A DNA stretch of 64,000 bases. It comes from Flavobacterium ranwuense (lineage in GTDB: Bacteria > Bacteroidota > Bacteroidia > Flavobacteriales > Flavobacteriaceae). Positions 25,407-34,751 of this stretch are shown one piece after another. Position numbers and translations under genes: made by a program. The stretch spans positions 183,094-247,093 of the forward strand of contig NZ_SMLH01000005.1 of the NCBI RefSeq assembly GCF_004349315.1. The letters are read 5' to 3'. Numbering within the stretch: position 1 is the stretch's first letter; each line of letters begins with the position of its first letter. The notes beneath the pieces are model-generated. The model searched no databases and was not told the DNA's origin. It saw nothing but the letters and a program-made list of their open reading frames with translations.

Positions 25407-27362
25407 ATGAATAAATTTGAACAATTAGGATTGAGTGAATCGTTACTGAAGGCGATTTTAGATCTAGGATTTGAAAATCCGACCGAAGTACAGGAGAAAG
25501 CGATTCCCCTATTATTGGAAAAAGACACAGATATGGTTGCGTTGGCTCAGACAGGGACAGGGAAAACGGCAGCTTTTGGTTTTCCAGTTATTCAGAAAAT
25601 TGATGCCAACAACAGAAACACACAAGCATTAATTTTATCTCCAACACGCGAACTTTGTTTGCAGATTACCAACGAAATTAAAAACTACTCTAAATACGAA
25701 AAAGGTATTAATGTGGTAGCAGTTTACGGTGGAGCTAGCATTACAGAACAAGCGAGAGACATAAAGAGAGGCGCACAAATTATTGTGGCAACTCCAGGAA
25801 GAATGCAAGACATGATTAATAGAGGTTTGGTAAACATTTCTCAAATTAACTATTGTATTCTTGACGAAGCTGACGAAATGTTGAACATGGGTTTCTACGA
25901 AGATATCGTAAACATCCTTTCTACTACGCCAGACGAAAAAAACACATGGTTATTCTCTGCAACAATGCCTGCTGAAGTAGCACGTATTGGAAAACAATTC
26001 ATGACTGATCCAATTGAAATTACAGTTGGAGCTAAAAACTCAGGTTCTGCTACAGTTTCTCACGAATTTTACCTTGTAAATGCACGTGACCGTTACGAAG
26101 CTCTGAAACGTTTAGCGGATGCTAATCCAGACATTTTCTCAGTAGTTTTTTGTCGTACCAAAAGAGATACGCAAGCTGTTGCTGAAAAATTAGTTGAAGA
26201 CGGATACAGCGCTGCTGCATTGCACGGAGATTTATCTCAAGCGCAACGTGATGGTGTAATGAAATCTTTTAGAGGAAGACAAATCCAAATGCTTGTAGCT
26301 ACTGATGTTGCTGCTCGTGGAATTGACGTTGATAGCATTACTCACGTAGTGAATTATCAATTACCTGACGAAATTGAAACGTATAACCACCGTTCAGGTC
26401 GTACTGGTCGTGCTGGAAAATTAGGAACTTCAATTGTAATCGTTACTAAAAGTGAATTGCGTAAGATTTCTTCAATCGAAAGAATCATCAAACAAAAATT
26501 TGAAGAAAAAACAATCCCTTCTGGAATTGAAATCTGCGAAATCCAATTGTTACACTTAGCTAATAAAATTAAAGATGTAGAAGTTGATCACGAAATTGAC
26601 AACTATCTTCCTGCAATAAACAGCGTACTTGAAGATTTATCGAAAGAGGAATTAATCAAGAAAATGGTATCGGTTGAATTTAATCGTTTTATCAATTATT
26701 ACAAGAAAACTAGAGATATTTCTAATCAAGCTTCAGGTTCTGAAAGACGTGATCGTGATGATAGAGATGGTGCTCCAAGAGAAAATAACAATGGTGGTGC
26801 AACAAGATATTTTGTGAACATAGGTTCTAGAGATAATTTTGATTGGATGTCATTGAAAGATTACTTGAAAGAAACATTAGACTTAGGTCGTGATGACGTT
26901 TTCAAAGTAGATGTAAAAGAAGGTTTCTCTTTCTTTAACACTGATCCGGAACATACTGATAAAGTAATGGAAGTATTGAACAACGTACAATTAGAAGGAC
27001 GTAGAATCAATGTTGAAATTTCTAAAAATGATGGTGGCGGAAGACGTGACCATAATGGAAGAAGTTCTGGTGGAAGTTTTGGCGGAGGTCGCTCAGGTGG
27101 CGAAAGAAGTTCAGCTCCAAGAAGAGAAGGCAGCTTTGCTCCAAGAAGAGAAGGTTCAGGCGGTGGATTCAGAAGCGATAGAAGTTCAGCTCCAAGAGAA
27201 GGTGGATTTGGCGGAAGAAGCGATTCTAGAAGCGCAGCTCCAAGAAGAGAAGGTGGTTTTTCATCTGACAGACCTAGAACTGAAGGTTCATCTGATAGAG
27301 CACCTAGACGTTCTGAAAGCTTTGGTGATACACCAAGACCAAGAAGACCAAGAAAAGATTAA
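25407..27362 (+). CDS. DEAD-box ATP-dependent RNA helicase with DbpA-type RNA-binding domain
   Basis: A 651-residue helicase of the DeaD/CshA type. From the ATG at 25407: Q motif (FENPTEVQEKAIP), Walker A AQTGTGKT, motif II DEAD, SAT, and motif VI HRSGRTGR. After the two RecA domains (to about 370) comes a DbpA-like RNA-recognition domain (about 468-540, RYFVNIGSRDNFDWMSLKDYL) and a 110-residue tail rich in Arg, Gly and Ser with repeats of SSAPRREG and FGGG, like RGG regions. Such enzymes unwind rRNA or mRNA structures, often in the cold. Codon use matches a well-expressed gene. Confidence 0.93.
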   Translation: MNKFEQLGLSESLLKAILDLGFENPTEVQEKAIPLLLEKDTDMVALAQTGTGKTAAFGFPVIQKIDANNRNTQALILSPTRELCLQITNEIKNYSKYEKGINVVAVYGGASITEQARDIKRGAQIIVATPGRMQDMINRGLVNISQINYCILDEADEMLNMGFYEDIVNILSTTPDEKNTWLFSATMPAEVARIGKQFMTDPIEITVGAKNSGSATVSHEFYLVNARDRYEALKRLADANPDIFSVVFCRTKRDTQAVAEKLVEDGYSAAALHGDLSQAQRDGVMKSFRGRQIQMLVATDVAARGIDVDSITHVVNYQLPDEIETYNHRSGRTGRAGKLGTSIVIVTKSELRKISSIERIIKQKFEEKTIPSGIEICEIQLLHLANKIKDVEVDHEIDNYLPAINSVLEDLSKEELIKKMVSVEFNRFINYYKKTRDISNQASGSERRDRDDRDGAPRENNNGGATRYFVNIGSRDNFDWMSLKDYLKETLDLGRDDVFKVDVKEGFSFFNTDPEHTDKVMEVLNNVQLEGRRINVEISKNDGGGRRDHNGRSSGGSFGGGRSGGERSSAPRREGSFAPRREGSGGGFRSDRSSAPREGGFGGRSDSRSAAPRREGGFSSDRPRTEGSSDRAPRRSESFGDTPRPRRPRKD

Positions 27363-27450
27363 CATTCATTGTTAATTTTCTTATAATTATATACTGGAAC
27401 TACAAAATATTTAATCCTGTTTTATTACTTTTAAAGTCTTAAATCAGTTT

Positions 27451-28218
27451 ATGAAATATTTTGTAGTTTTCTTTTTTTTAGTACTATCCGCAACTTCTTT
27501 TGCGCAAGTTAAAGAACCCTCCCAAAAAGTTAATGGTATCATCATCAGCAATACTACTAGACAAGTCTTATCTAGTGTAAACATCATTAATATCAATAAA
27601 GTGAGAGGTGCAACTACTGATTCAGGAGGATATTTTGAAATAGATGTACAACTGAACGACACGCTTCACATTACTAGTTTAGGATTTCAATCACTTCGCG
27701 TTCGAGTGACCAATGACTGGATAAAAAATAAAAGCACTAAAATACAACTTACTGAAAAAGCCATTGCTCTTGAAGAAGTGGTAATAAGACCTTTTAATTT
27801 AACCGGATATCTTGAAGTCGATACCAAAATTATCCCTGTAAAAGAAAACTATCGTTATAGTATTTCCGGCTTAACGCAAGGATATGAAGCGGGGGAATAT
27901 TCTCCAAATGCTTTTGGAAGAGTGCTGGGTTCGATATTTAATCCAGCGGATATGCTCTATAATTTCTTTGGCAACAATCCAAAAGAGCTCAAGAAACTGA
28001 AAGAAATGAAGAAAGATGATACGGTACGAAATCTTTTGGAATCTAAATTTGACAGAGAAACTATAGCTGTTCTTTTAGGTGTTGACAAAAATGAAATTGC
28101 CGAAATTCTGCAACGTTGTAACTACTCCGAATCGTTTATAAAAACAGCTAATGATTTACAAATCATGGATGCTATTAGTGGCTGTTATGAAGAATATAAA
28201 GTCCTGAAGAAAAAATAA
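27451..28218 (+). CDS. Secreted protein with carboxypeptidase-like regulatory domain
   Basis: A 255-residue protein. Residues 1-18 are a signal peptide (FFFLVLSATSFAQ). Residues 25-110 form a CarboxypepD_reg-like beta-sandwich (NGIIISNTTRQVLSSVNIININKVRGATTDSGGYFEIDV, then LHITSLGFQS and LEEVVI), the domain that precedes TonB-dependent receptors in Bacteroidota. Here no plug or barrel follows; the last 140 residues are an uncharacterised, helical region. Position just after the helicase (88 bases) is probably incidental. Cell-envelope location is inferred from the signal peptide. Confidence 0.8.
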   Translation: MKYFVVFFFLVLSATSFAQVKEPSQKVNGIIISNTTRQVLSSVNIININKVRGATTDSGGYFEIDVQLNDTLHITSLGFQSLRVRVTNDWIKNKSTKIQLTEKAIALEEVVIRPFNLTGYLEVDTKIIPVKENYRYSISGLTQGYEAGEYSPNAFGRVLGSIFNPADMLYNFFGNNPKELKKLKEMKKDDTVRNLLESKFDRETIAVLLGVDKNEIAEILQRCNYSESFIKTANDLQIMDAISGCYEEYKVLKKK

Positions 28219-28351
28219 ACGTAGTATCCCATTACTCAAACAGTTAATTTTTTGAAATAAAAAATAATTAAATCCTTAATTACGAAAGTAGTTGGGGATT
28301 ATTATTTTAAAGCACTTAAATTTGAGATTCAATACTATAAAAGTAAAATCT

Positions 28352-28690
28352 ATGTCTAATATACCTTTCCAAACTATTAATTGGGATTCAATAGAAAAAA
28401 CCGAACATATCGGGACAACAGGAATAGCGCATTGGCAAACGATACAATTAGGCGGACTTAGAATTCGCAAAGTAACGTATTCCAAAGATTATCTGGCAGA
28501 TCACTGGTGTCAAAAAGGACATATTGTCCATTGTCTTGAAGGAAATTTTATTAGTGAATTACAATCTGGAGAGCAAGTCCAACTTTCTAAAGGAATGACC
28601 TATGTGGTTTCAGATGATGTAAGTTCCCATCGCTCTATAACTGCTAATGGAGTTGAATTATTAATTATAGATGGGGATTTTTTAAAATAA
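28352..28690 (+). CDS. DHCW-type cupin fold protein
   Basis: A 112-residue single-domain cupin. I choose ATG 28352 (MSNIPFQTINWDSIEKTEH) over the longer frame from 28292, because the family starts with IPFQTINW. The core LADHWCQKGHIVHCLEGNF carries the Asp-His-Trp-Cys segment that gives the group its name and two further His as likely metal ligands. The reaction is unknown to me. It is flanked by unrelated genes. Confidence 0.8.
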   Translation: MSNIPFQTINWDSIEKTEHIGTTGIAHWQTIQLGGLRIRKVTYSKDYLADHWCQKGHIVHCLEGNFISELQSGEQVQLSKGMTYVVSDDVSSHRSITANGVELLIIDGDFLK

Positions 28691-28765
28691 TATTTAAAAC
28701 AAATCAAAATATTATATACATTTACTCAAACCATAAAATAAAAACACAATCTAAACACCTATATC

Positions 28766-28876
28766 ATGGCAAAAAGTCAAGACGCTAAGAAAACACAAAA
28801 GAAAGAGCCACTAAAAACGGCTAAAGAAAAGAAAGAAGAAAAAAGAGATAAGAAAAATAGTCCTAAAAGAGACTAA
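28766..28876 (+). CDS. Very small lysine-rich protein (36 aa)
   Basis: The frame ATGGCAAAAAGTCAAGACGC to TAA at 28874 encodes MAKSQDAKKTQKKEPLKTAK followed by EKKEEKRDKKNSPKRD. Over 40 percent of residues are Lys or Arg and none is aromatic. I recall similarly built short proteins in many Flavobacterium genomes. The frame is followed at once by a strong terminator, which supports a real transcript. A nucleic-acid-binding role is only a guess from charge. Confidence 0.6.
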   Translation: MAKSQDAKKTQKKEPLKTAKEKKEEKRDKKNSPKRD

Positions 28877-28900
28877 AATTTAGTGTTCAGTATTAAGATT

Positions 28901-28947
28901 ATAGTGTTCAGTTTCGTTTGATACTGAACACTATTTTTTTTTTTTTT
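28901..28947. terminator. Intrinsic terminator after the small basic gene
   Basis: ATAGTGTTCAGT (28901-28912) pairs with ACTGAACACTAT (28923-28934) and is followed by 14 T. A further copy of the TACTGAACACT word sits at 28951, so the minus-strand pepD transcript can form a similar hairpin. Confidence 0.8.
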
Positions 28948-28966
28948 AAATACTGAACACTGAATA

Positions 28967-30427
28967 CTATTTCACCGGAATATTAGCTAAAATCTCCAAT
29001 ACAAATTTCCAGAATTTCTGAGAAGAGGAAATACTCGCTCTTTCATCGGGTGAATGTGCACCGTGAATCGTTGGTCCAAAAGAAATCATATCCATATCCG
29101 GATAATTAGTTCCCAGAATCCCACATTCTAATCCTGCGTGACAAGCCACTACTTTTGGTTTTTCGCCATTTTGTTTTTCGTAAATTGGAACTAAAACATC
29201 TAAAATTTCTGATTTTACATTTGGAGTCCAACCGGGATAAGAACCCGATAGCACCACCTCGCAACCAACCAATTCGAAAGCGGAACGCAAAGCATTAGCT
29301 AAATCATACTTAGATGTTTCTACAGAAGAGCGCGTCAAACAACCGATTGAAATTTCACCATCTTTGACGATTACTCTGGCAACATTATTCGATGTTTCCA
29401 CCAAATCTTCCATGTCGGCACTCATGCGATACACCCCATTGTGTGCGGCATAAATCGCTCTGATGATTCCTTCCTGAACACCTAAATCCATAACTTTTTT
29501 CGGAGTATCGCATTTTACGATTTCGATAGTTAAGTTGGGTTCAGTCGTTTTATATTCTGTTTTGATGTCGTTGATGATTTCCTGCATATCAAAAATATAG
29601 GCTTCATCAAACATTTCGGAAATAATCACTTTGGCCACACTTTCTCTAGGAATGGCGTTACGCAAACTCCCTCCATTAATTTCAGCAACTTGCAAACCAA
29701 AGTTTTCAAAAGCATCAAACAACAAACGATTCATAATTTTATTGGCATTACCCAATCCTTTATGAATATCCATTCCTGAGTGACCGCCTTTCAATCCTTT
29801 TACGGTGATAATATGCCCCACAGAACCTTCTGGAACTTCCTCTTCATGGTAACTTCTTGTAGCTGTTACATCAATTCCACCAGCGCAACCAATATCTATT
29901 TCATCATCTTCTTCAGTATCTAAATTCAAAAGAATTTGACCTTGTAAAATGCCTCCTTTTAAATTCAAAGCACCAGTCATTCCGGTTTCTTCGTCAATAG
30001 TAAACAAGGCTTCTATAGCGGGATGCGGAATGTCTTTACTTTCTAAAATCGCCATGATTGTAGCAACTCCAAGACCGTTATCAGCACCAAGAGTTGTTCC
30101 TCGAGCACGAACCCAATCTCCATCCACATACATATCGATTCCTTGTGTCTCAAAATCAAAAACGGTATCCGAATTTTTTTGATGCACCATGTCTAAATGG
30201 CCTTGAAGCACGATTGCTTTGCGATTTTCCATTCCTGGAGTAGCTGGCTTACGAATGATTACATTCCTAATATCATCTTCAAAAGTTTCCAATCCAAGAC
30301 TGTTTCCGAAGTTTTTCATAAACTCAATCACACGCTCTTCTTTTTTAGAAGGACGAGGTACAGCGTTTAAATCGGCAAACTTATTCCAAAGTACTTTTGG
30401 TTCCAGATTTCTTATTTCTTGACTCAT
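28967..30427 (-). CDS. pepD: Aminoacyl-histidine dipeptidase (PepD, M20C)
   Basis: A 486-residue cytosolic Zn dipeptidase for X-His and related dipeptides. The M20 metal site is visible as QGHLDMVHQK (about 75-84), GADNGLGVA (about 118-126) and DEETGMTGA (about 144-152), with the catalytic Glu in the last motif. Downstream HSGMDIHKG lies in the lid/dimerisation domain, and the final ligand is in GPTIHGAHSPDE near 460. Length and motif order fit PepD. A promoter word lies upstream at 30469-30462 (minus). Confidence 0.94.
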   Translation of the reverse strand: MSQEIRNLEPKVLWNKFADLNAVPRPSKKEERVIEFMKNFGNSLGLETFEDDIRNVIIRKPATPGMENRKAIVLQGHLDMVHQKNSDTVFDFETQGIDMYVDGDWVRARGTTLGADNGLGVATIMAILESKDIPHPAIEALFTIDEETGMTGALNLKGGILQGQILLNLDTEEDDEIDIGCAGGIDVTATRSYHEEEVPEGSVGHIITVKGLKGGHSGMDIHKGLGNANKIMNRLLFDAFENFGLQVAEINGGSLRNAIPRESVAKVIISEMFDEAYIFDMQEIINDIKTEYKTTEPNLTIEIVKCDTPKKVMDLGVQEGIIRAIYAAHNGVYRMSADMEDLVETSNNVARVIVKDGEISIGCLTRSSVETSKYDLANALRSAFELVGCEVVLSGSYPGWTPNVKSEILDVLVPIYEKQNGEKPKVVACHAGLECGILGTNYPDMDMISFGPTIHGAHSPDERASISSSQKFWKFVLEILANIPVK

Positions 30428-30461
30428 TTATTTTTGTTTGAGGTTTAACATTTACAAAGCC

Positions 30462-30469
30462 CAAAGTTA
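30462..30469 (-). promoter_or_regulatory. pepD -7 promoter element (TAACTTTG)
   Basis: On the minus strand TAACTTTG fits TAnnTTTG, about 35 bases before the pepD ATG. Confidence 0.55.
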
Positions 30470-30537
30470 CAAAGTTTAAATTCTTTATCGATACTAATTG
30501 ATATTGTAATTATATTTACAGTATTAAAATTCATCCT

Positions 30538-31599
30538 GTGCGAACAAAATATTTTCTTTCTTTCTTTCTTTTTGTCCAAATACTAATTTTGCAGGTTCTT
30601 CCCTATTTTCCGCTACAAGTGGAACAATTTTACAGTAATGGTTTCTATCCGATACTTTCAAAATTTTCAAGATTAGCATTAGGCAGAATTCCATTTTCTT
30701 TGGGGGATTTAATTTATATTATTGTTATTGGTTTTATTTTGAAATGGTTTTGGAACCAACGAAAATCTTGGAAATTAAAATGGAAAAGTAATATATTATC
30801 TATAGTAAGTTTTGTTTCGGTATTTTATTTCTTGTTTCATTCACTTTGGGCGTTTAATTATTACCGCCAACCGCTTTTTGAAAAAATGGAAATTAAAAAA
30901 GACTATTCAGATGCTGATTTATTGGCTTTCACCAAAAAATTAATCACTAAAACAAATGCAATTCAAAAGCAGATTACAAAAAATGATAGTTTAAAAGTAG
31001 TATTTCCATACTCACAAAATCAAGTTTTCAAGATGAATTTGAATGGATACAAAAAACTAGCTGAAGAACATTCGTATTTCGCTTATAACAATTTAAGCAC
31101 CAAGAAATCACTTATCAGTTTGCCATTGACTTATATGGGTTTTGGCGGCTACTTAAATCCGTTTACCAATGAAGCACAGGTAAATTATCTTGGTCCAATG
31201 TATAGTTTCCCGATGACTACCAATCATGAAATGGCACATCAAATGGGCTATGCCAGCGAAAGTGAATGCAACTTTATTGGTTTTTTGGCATCCATAAAAA
31301 ATGAAAATTTATACATTCAATATTCAGGCTACAGCATGGCTTTACGTTATTGCTTAAGCAATTGGCAAGTTCGAGACAAAAAAATTTTTAAAGAATTACT
31401 AAAAACCGTTCATCCCGGAATTTTGAAAAACTACAAAGAAAGCGAACACTTTTGGAAACAATATGAAACTCCTCTTGAAACTGCTTTTCATGCTTTTTAC
31501 GATAGATTTCTGAAAATAAACCAGCAAAAAGACGGTTTAGAAGGTTATAGTAAATTTGTGAATTTGATGGTGAATTATTATAAGGAAAAAGGGTTATGA
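30538..31599 (+). CDS. DUF3810 membrane protein with HExxH metalloprotease motif
   Basis: A 353-residue protein starting with GTG. Three hydrophobic helices occur at about 4-24, 57-71 and 86-105, followed by a soluble C-terminal half. That half contains HEMAH at 230-234 in the context TTNHEMAHQMGYASESECN, the zinc-binding motif of gluzincin-type peptidases; Glu241 or Glu243 is placed where a third ligand is often found. I identify it with DUF3810. An inner-membrane-anchored peptidase acting outside the cytoplasm is a reasonable inference; no substrate is known. Confidence 0.8.
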   Translation: MRTKYFLSFFLFVQILILQVLPYFPLQVEQFYSNGFYPILSKFSRLALGRIPFSLGDLIYIIVIGFILKWFWNQRKSWKLKWKSNILSIVSFVSVFYFLFHSLWAFNYYRQPLFEKMEIKKDYSDADLLAFTKKLITKTNAIQKQITKNDSLKVVFPYSQNQVFKMNLNGYKKLAEEHSYFAYNNLSTKKSLISLPLTYMGFGGYLNPFTNEAQVNYLGPMYSFPMTTNHEMAHQMGYASESECNFIGFLASIKNENLYIQYSGYSMALRYCLSNWQVRDKKIFKELLKTVHPGILKNYKESEHFWKQYETPLETAFHAFYDRFLKINQQKDGLEGYSKFVNLMVNYYKEKGL

Positions 31600-31690
31600 G
31601 TTGTGAGTTATGAGTTAGATGTTAAGAGTTATGGGTTAACGATTAAAGATTTCTATAACGTCTAACCCCTTAACATCCAACTTAGCGCTT
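31596..31690. repeat. Low-complexity GAGTTATGAGTT-type repeat
   Basis: Imperfect tandem words (GAGTTGTGAGTTATGAGTTA, TTAAGAGTTATGGGTTAACG) followed by a partly complementary stretch (CTAACCCCTTAACATCC). Such sequence between convergent genes is common in flavobacteria; similar words occur at 47995-48035. Confidence 0.5.
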
Positions 31691-31695
31691 AAAAA

Positions 31696-32916
31696 TTATA
31701 TTTTTTCCAATAACAAACCTGTTGCTGTAAGTCCTGGCCCAAATGCCATAGCTACAATTTTCTTTCCTGATTCAATGTTTGGGTCGTTTACAATTTCGTT
31801 GAAAATATGAGGAATCGTAGCCGAGGACATGTTTCCCTGACGGAGTAAAACCTCATAAGACCAATTCGCCTGTTCTTTAGTCAATCCAATTGCATCTATA
31901 ACATAATCAATGATTTTAGGTCCACCAGGATGTATAGCGAAATGCATATTCGCTTTTTGCTCTTCAAGATCAACATTCCCTTTTTTACAAAGTGTAGTCA
32001 AAAAAGGTTTGATATTTTTACGAATAAAAACAGGCACTCGCTTAGACAATGTCATTAAAAAATTATATTCTCCTAAATCCCAAGACATATCCTCTAATGA
32101 ATCTGGTATGATAACTTCATGTGCCGCTAAAATCCGAAGTCCTTTTTTCTCAGGAAACGCATCATCACTCAGGAAAGATTCTTCATCAAATAAGGAATAG
32201 CCAATAAATCCATCTGCGAAAAGGGAGCAGATCATAATGTTTGAATTCGAAAATTCGGTCAGATTTAAATGTGCGGATAATAATTCTGTATGAACTACAT
32301 CTACTCTACCTTTAGTTTCACTGGCACACAGTAAGCTATTTCCCGTACGAATTGCCGGAAATGCACCATAACACCCCATGTGATAGGAATGCGTAACTTG
32401 CACCGTTTCCCAGTTCCTATCTATGACCGCTTCCTGAGCAACACTTGGAGAAGAATATCCAGAACAAGTAACGTGTATTAGATTTTCTGGACTTATATTT
32501 GTTTTTGAATAAAATTGATCAAAAACATATCCCATTTTTCTTTTGAACCATTCCATACGAACCTCTATTTTTGGTCCATAAAGATTTCCGGATTTGACTT
32601 CAAAACCAGCAGGAAAATGATACCCTGAAGGAGAAGTAACTTCCATTATATTTTCAATAAAATCCTCAATATCCTCAAAAATAATAATTTGCCTGCTATT
32701 AATATTTTCGGAAGAAACGGCATACTTATCCACCTGATCTGATATAAACTCAAAAGTTATAGGTTCATCATCAAAAGCTCCATTTCCAGTTACACCAGAT
32801 TTTGGAAGATTTTGAAAATGATAATACAGGAATTTTGTGTACTGATTGAGCTTTTTTTGATCTACCAATTTACCCACTAAAATTGGATGAAAATTGGAAA
32901 GTATAACGCTTTTCAT
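31696..32916 (-). CDS. Type III polyketide synthase (chalcone synthase-like)
   Basis: A 406-residue thiolase-fold enzyme that extends an acyl starter with malonyl-CoA. The catalytic triad is complete: Cys182 (YHMGCYGAFPAIR), His329 (FAIHPGGPKIID) and Asn362 (RQGNMSSATIP), followed by the family's final AFGPGLTATGLLLE. The GFGPG loop appears as AFGPG. It is a single gene: no methyltransferase, oxidase or cyclase is next to it, so the product cannot be predicted. Neighbours are a DUF3810 gene (convergent) and an NDH-2 gene 270 bases upstream. Confidence 0.92.
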   Translation of the reverse strand: MKSVILSNFHPILVGKLVDQKKLNQYTKFLYYHFQNLPKSGVTGNGAFDDEPITFEFISDQVDKYAVSSENINSRQIIIFEDIEDFIENIMEVTSPSGYHFPAGFEVKSGNLYGPKIEVRMEWFKRKMGYVFDQFYSKTNISPENLIHVTCSGYSSPSVAQEAVIDRNWETVQVTHSYHMGCYGAFPAIRTGNSLLCASETKGRVDVVHTELLSAHLNLTEFSNSNIMICSLFADGFIGYSLFDEESFLSDDAFPEKKGLRILAAHEVIIPDSLEDMSWDLGEYNFLMTLSKRVPVFIRKNIKPFLTTLCKKGNVDLEEQKANMHFAIHPGGPKIIDYVIDAIGLTKEQANWSYEVLLRQGNMSSATIPHIFNEIVNDPNIESGKKIVAMAFGPGLTATGLLLEKI

Positions 32917-33189
32917 TAACTTTTAAATTTTAATTGAAATATAAAATTAAATCAAAAATCATTCAAAAAAAATCAAATTAATTAAGTTGTGTTTTTTATT
33001 TTTATAAAACATTGACATACAGTTAGTTATAAATATTATAATTTTATTAAAAAGCTGAATATCAGTAAGTTATAAGAATTACTCTACATATTTATTAAGC
33101 GCTGATTATCAAGTACATAAAAATAAAAAACATGTTTTTTAAAATTGTTATTCTTAAGTATATTTATTCCAGATTTTAAAAGTTTTTTT

Positions 33190-34494
33190 TTAAACTTCAT
33201 CACTCGTAAACGTCGTGAAACTTTTCTTTTTATAGGGTCTGATGATCAAACGCCCTTCACGATCAAAACGAATGTAATTGTATACCCAATTCAAGAAAAC
33301 TACGGCTTTATTTTTGAATCCAATAAGTGAAAACAAGTGAACAAACATCCATACAAACCATGCGAAAACTCCATTGAAATGGTATTTAGGCAAATCAACT
33401 ACCGCTTTATTTCTTCCTATGGTTGCCATAGAGCCTTTGTCGTTGTATTCAAAAGCTTCCATAGGTTGGTTTTGAATTAATTTCACTAAGTTTTCACCCA
33501 ATAATTCCCCTTGTTGCATTGCGGGTTGCGCCATCATGGGATGTCCTTGCGGATAGGTTTCAGATTCCATGGAGGCAATATCACCTACGGCAAAAATATT
33601 ATCATACCCTACAACTTGATTGTATTCATTTACTCGAATACGTTCTACTTTTTCAACCAACGATTTACCATCCAATCCTGCAACAAGAGCACCTTGAACT
33701 CCTGCTGTCCAAATTACGGTGGCAGTCTCAAAAGTTAAATCGGAATTTGTTGTTATGGTACGTCCATCGTAATTGGTAACACGCACATTTTTCCAGATTT
33801 TCACACCCAAGCTGGTTAGAAATTTTTCGGCTGCTTGAGAGGATTTTTCACTCATGGTATTAAGGATTCTATCCCCACTTTGAATCAGATTGATTTCCAT
33901 TTTGGCAATATCAAGATCAGGATAATCTTTTTGCAGAATGGCTTTTTTCATTTCGGCCAAAGCACCGGAAAGTTCTACTCCTGTTGGTCCACCACCAACG
34001 AGTACAAAATTAATCAAGCTATTTTGTTCGGCTACATCAGTGGTGAGTACTGCTTGCTCAAAATTCTCCAAAATCAGACTTCGGATGTTAAGTGATTGCG
34101 GTATGGTTTTCATGGCCATACAGTTGCGCTCAATTTCTTTGTTGCCAAAATAATTGGTTTTGGAACCGGTGGCAATTACCAAATAATCATACTTTAATTC
34201 GCCAATCTCAGCGATTATTTTTTGATTTTTGGTATCTATTTCTTGGACATTGGTGAGCCTAAAGTAAACGTCATCGTATTCCTGAATTACTTTTCGGATT
34301 GGGTACGCTATAGAACCGGCTTCGAGGCCGCCTGTAGCTACTTGATACAATAAGGGTTGAAACGTATGGTAATTGTGTTTGTCTAAAAGAACAACCTGTA
34401 CTTTTTTATTTTTTAGTTTTTTGGCTAATGCGATTCCGGCAAAACCTCCACCTATGATTACTATTCTGGGTAAAGTTGAATTTGGGATGTTCAT
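33190..34494 (-). CDS. Type II NADH dehydrogenase-like FAD oxidoreductase
   Basis: A 434-residue flavoprotein. FAD-binding GGGFAG (15-20, IVIIGGGFAGIALAKKL) and the NAD-binding GGGPTGVELSGALAEM (about 165-180) give the two Rossmann folds, and AVGDIASME closes the FAD site. The C-terminal 70 residues (FNGVFAWFVWMFVHLFSLIGFKNKAVVFLNW) are hydrophobic and membrane-associated, as in NDH-2 enzymes that pass electrons from NADH to quinone without proton pumping. The promoter word TATCTTTG lies at 34531-34524 (minus). Confidence 0.9.
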   Translation of the reverse strand: MNIPNSTLPRIVIIGGGFAGIALAKKLKNKKVQVVLLDKHNYHTFQPLLYQVATGGLEAGSIAYPIRKVIQEYDDVYFRLTNVQEIDTKNQKIIAEIGELKYDYLVIATGSKTNYFGNKEIERNCMAMKTIPQSLNIRSLILENFEQAVLTTDVAEQNSLINFVLVGGGPTGVELSGALAEMKKAILQKDYPDLDIAKMEINLIQSGDRILNTMSEKSSQAAEKFLTSLGVKIWKNVRVTNYDGRTITTNSDLTFETATVIWTAGVQGALVAGLDGKSLVEKVERIRVNEYNQVVGYDNIFAVGDIASMESETYPQGHPMMAQPAMQQGELLGENLVKLIQNQPMEAFEYNDKGSMATIGRNKAVVDLPKYHFNGVFAWFVWMFVHLFSLIGFKNKAVVFLNWVYNYIRFDREGRLIIRPYKKKSFTTFTSDEV

Positions 34495-34617
34495 GTTTTA
34501 AAAAGTTCTGAATTGTTGATACTCAAAGATACAATGTTTTTTAATGTTGAATTTCATCAAATAGTATCGAAATTTTTGTTTTTGGGGAAAGGTCTTCAGA
34601 ATACTAAACGTGTAAAT

Positions 34618-34694
34618 TAGCCCCGATGGTAATGGAAATCCTTTATTTTCTGATTTTTTCAGAAAATAAAGATTGTAATGTACAGCGGGACGAG
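34618..34694 (-). repeat. Structured dispersed repeat, copy 2
   Basis: TTTATTTTCTGA and TCAGAAAATAAA form a 12-bp perfect apical stem, continued by ATCC/GAT with one bulged base. Outer words TAGCCCCGATGGTAATGGAA and ACAGCGGGACGAG match, in inverse orientation, the arms of the elements at 17783 and 61692. Confidence 0.65.
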
Positions 34695-34727
34695 TATTAA
34701 TTATGAAATGAATATTGTTGTGCTACT

Positions 34728-34751
34728 GATTGCTTCGTACCTCGCAATGAC
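34728..34751. repeat. Short repeat word, second copy
   Basis: A 24-base word (GATTGCTTCGTACCTCGCAA plus TGAC) that differs by one base from 17852-17875. Confidence 0.7.

Noticed and set aside
27010..27375. 121-aa overlapping frame
   Set aside because: Shadow frame of the repetitive Arg/Gly/Ser-coding tail of the helicase; its E/V/Q-rich composition is explained by the repeats.
31596..31690. Minisatellite or attachment site
   Set aside because: Low-complexity words with no consistent unit; similar sequence occurs in ordinary spacers here.
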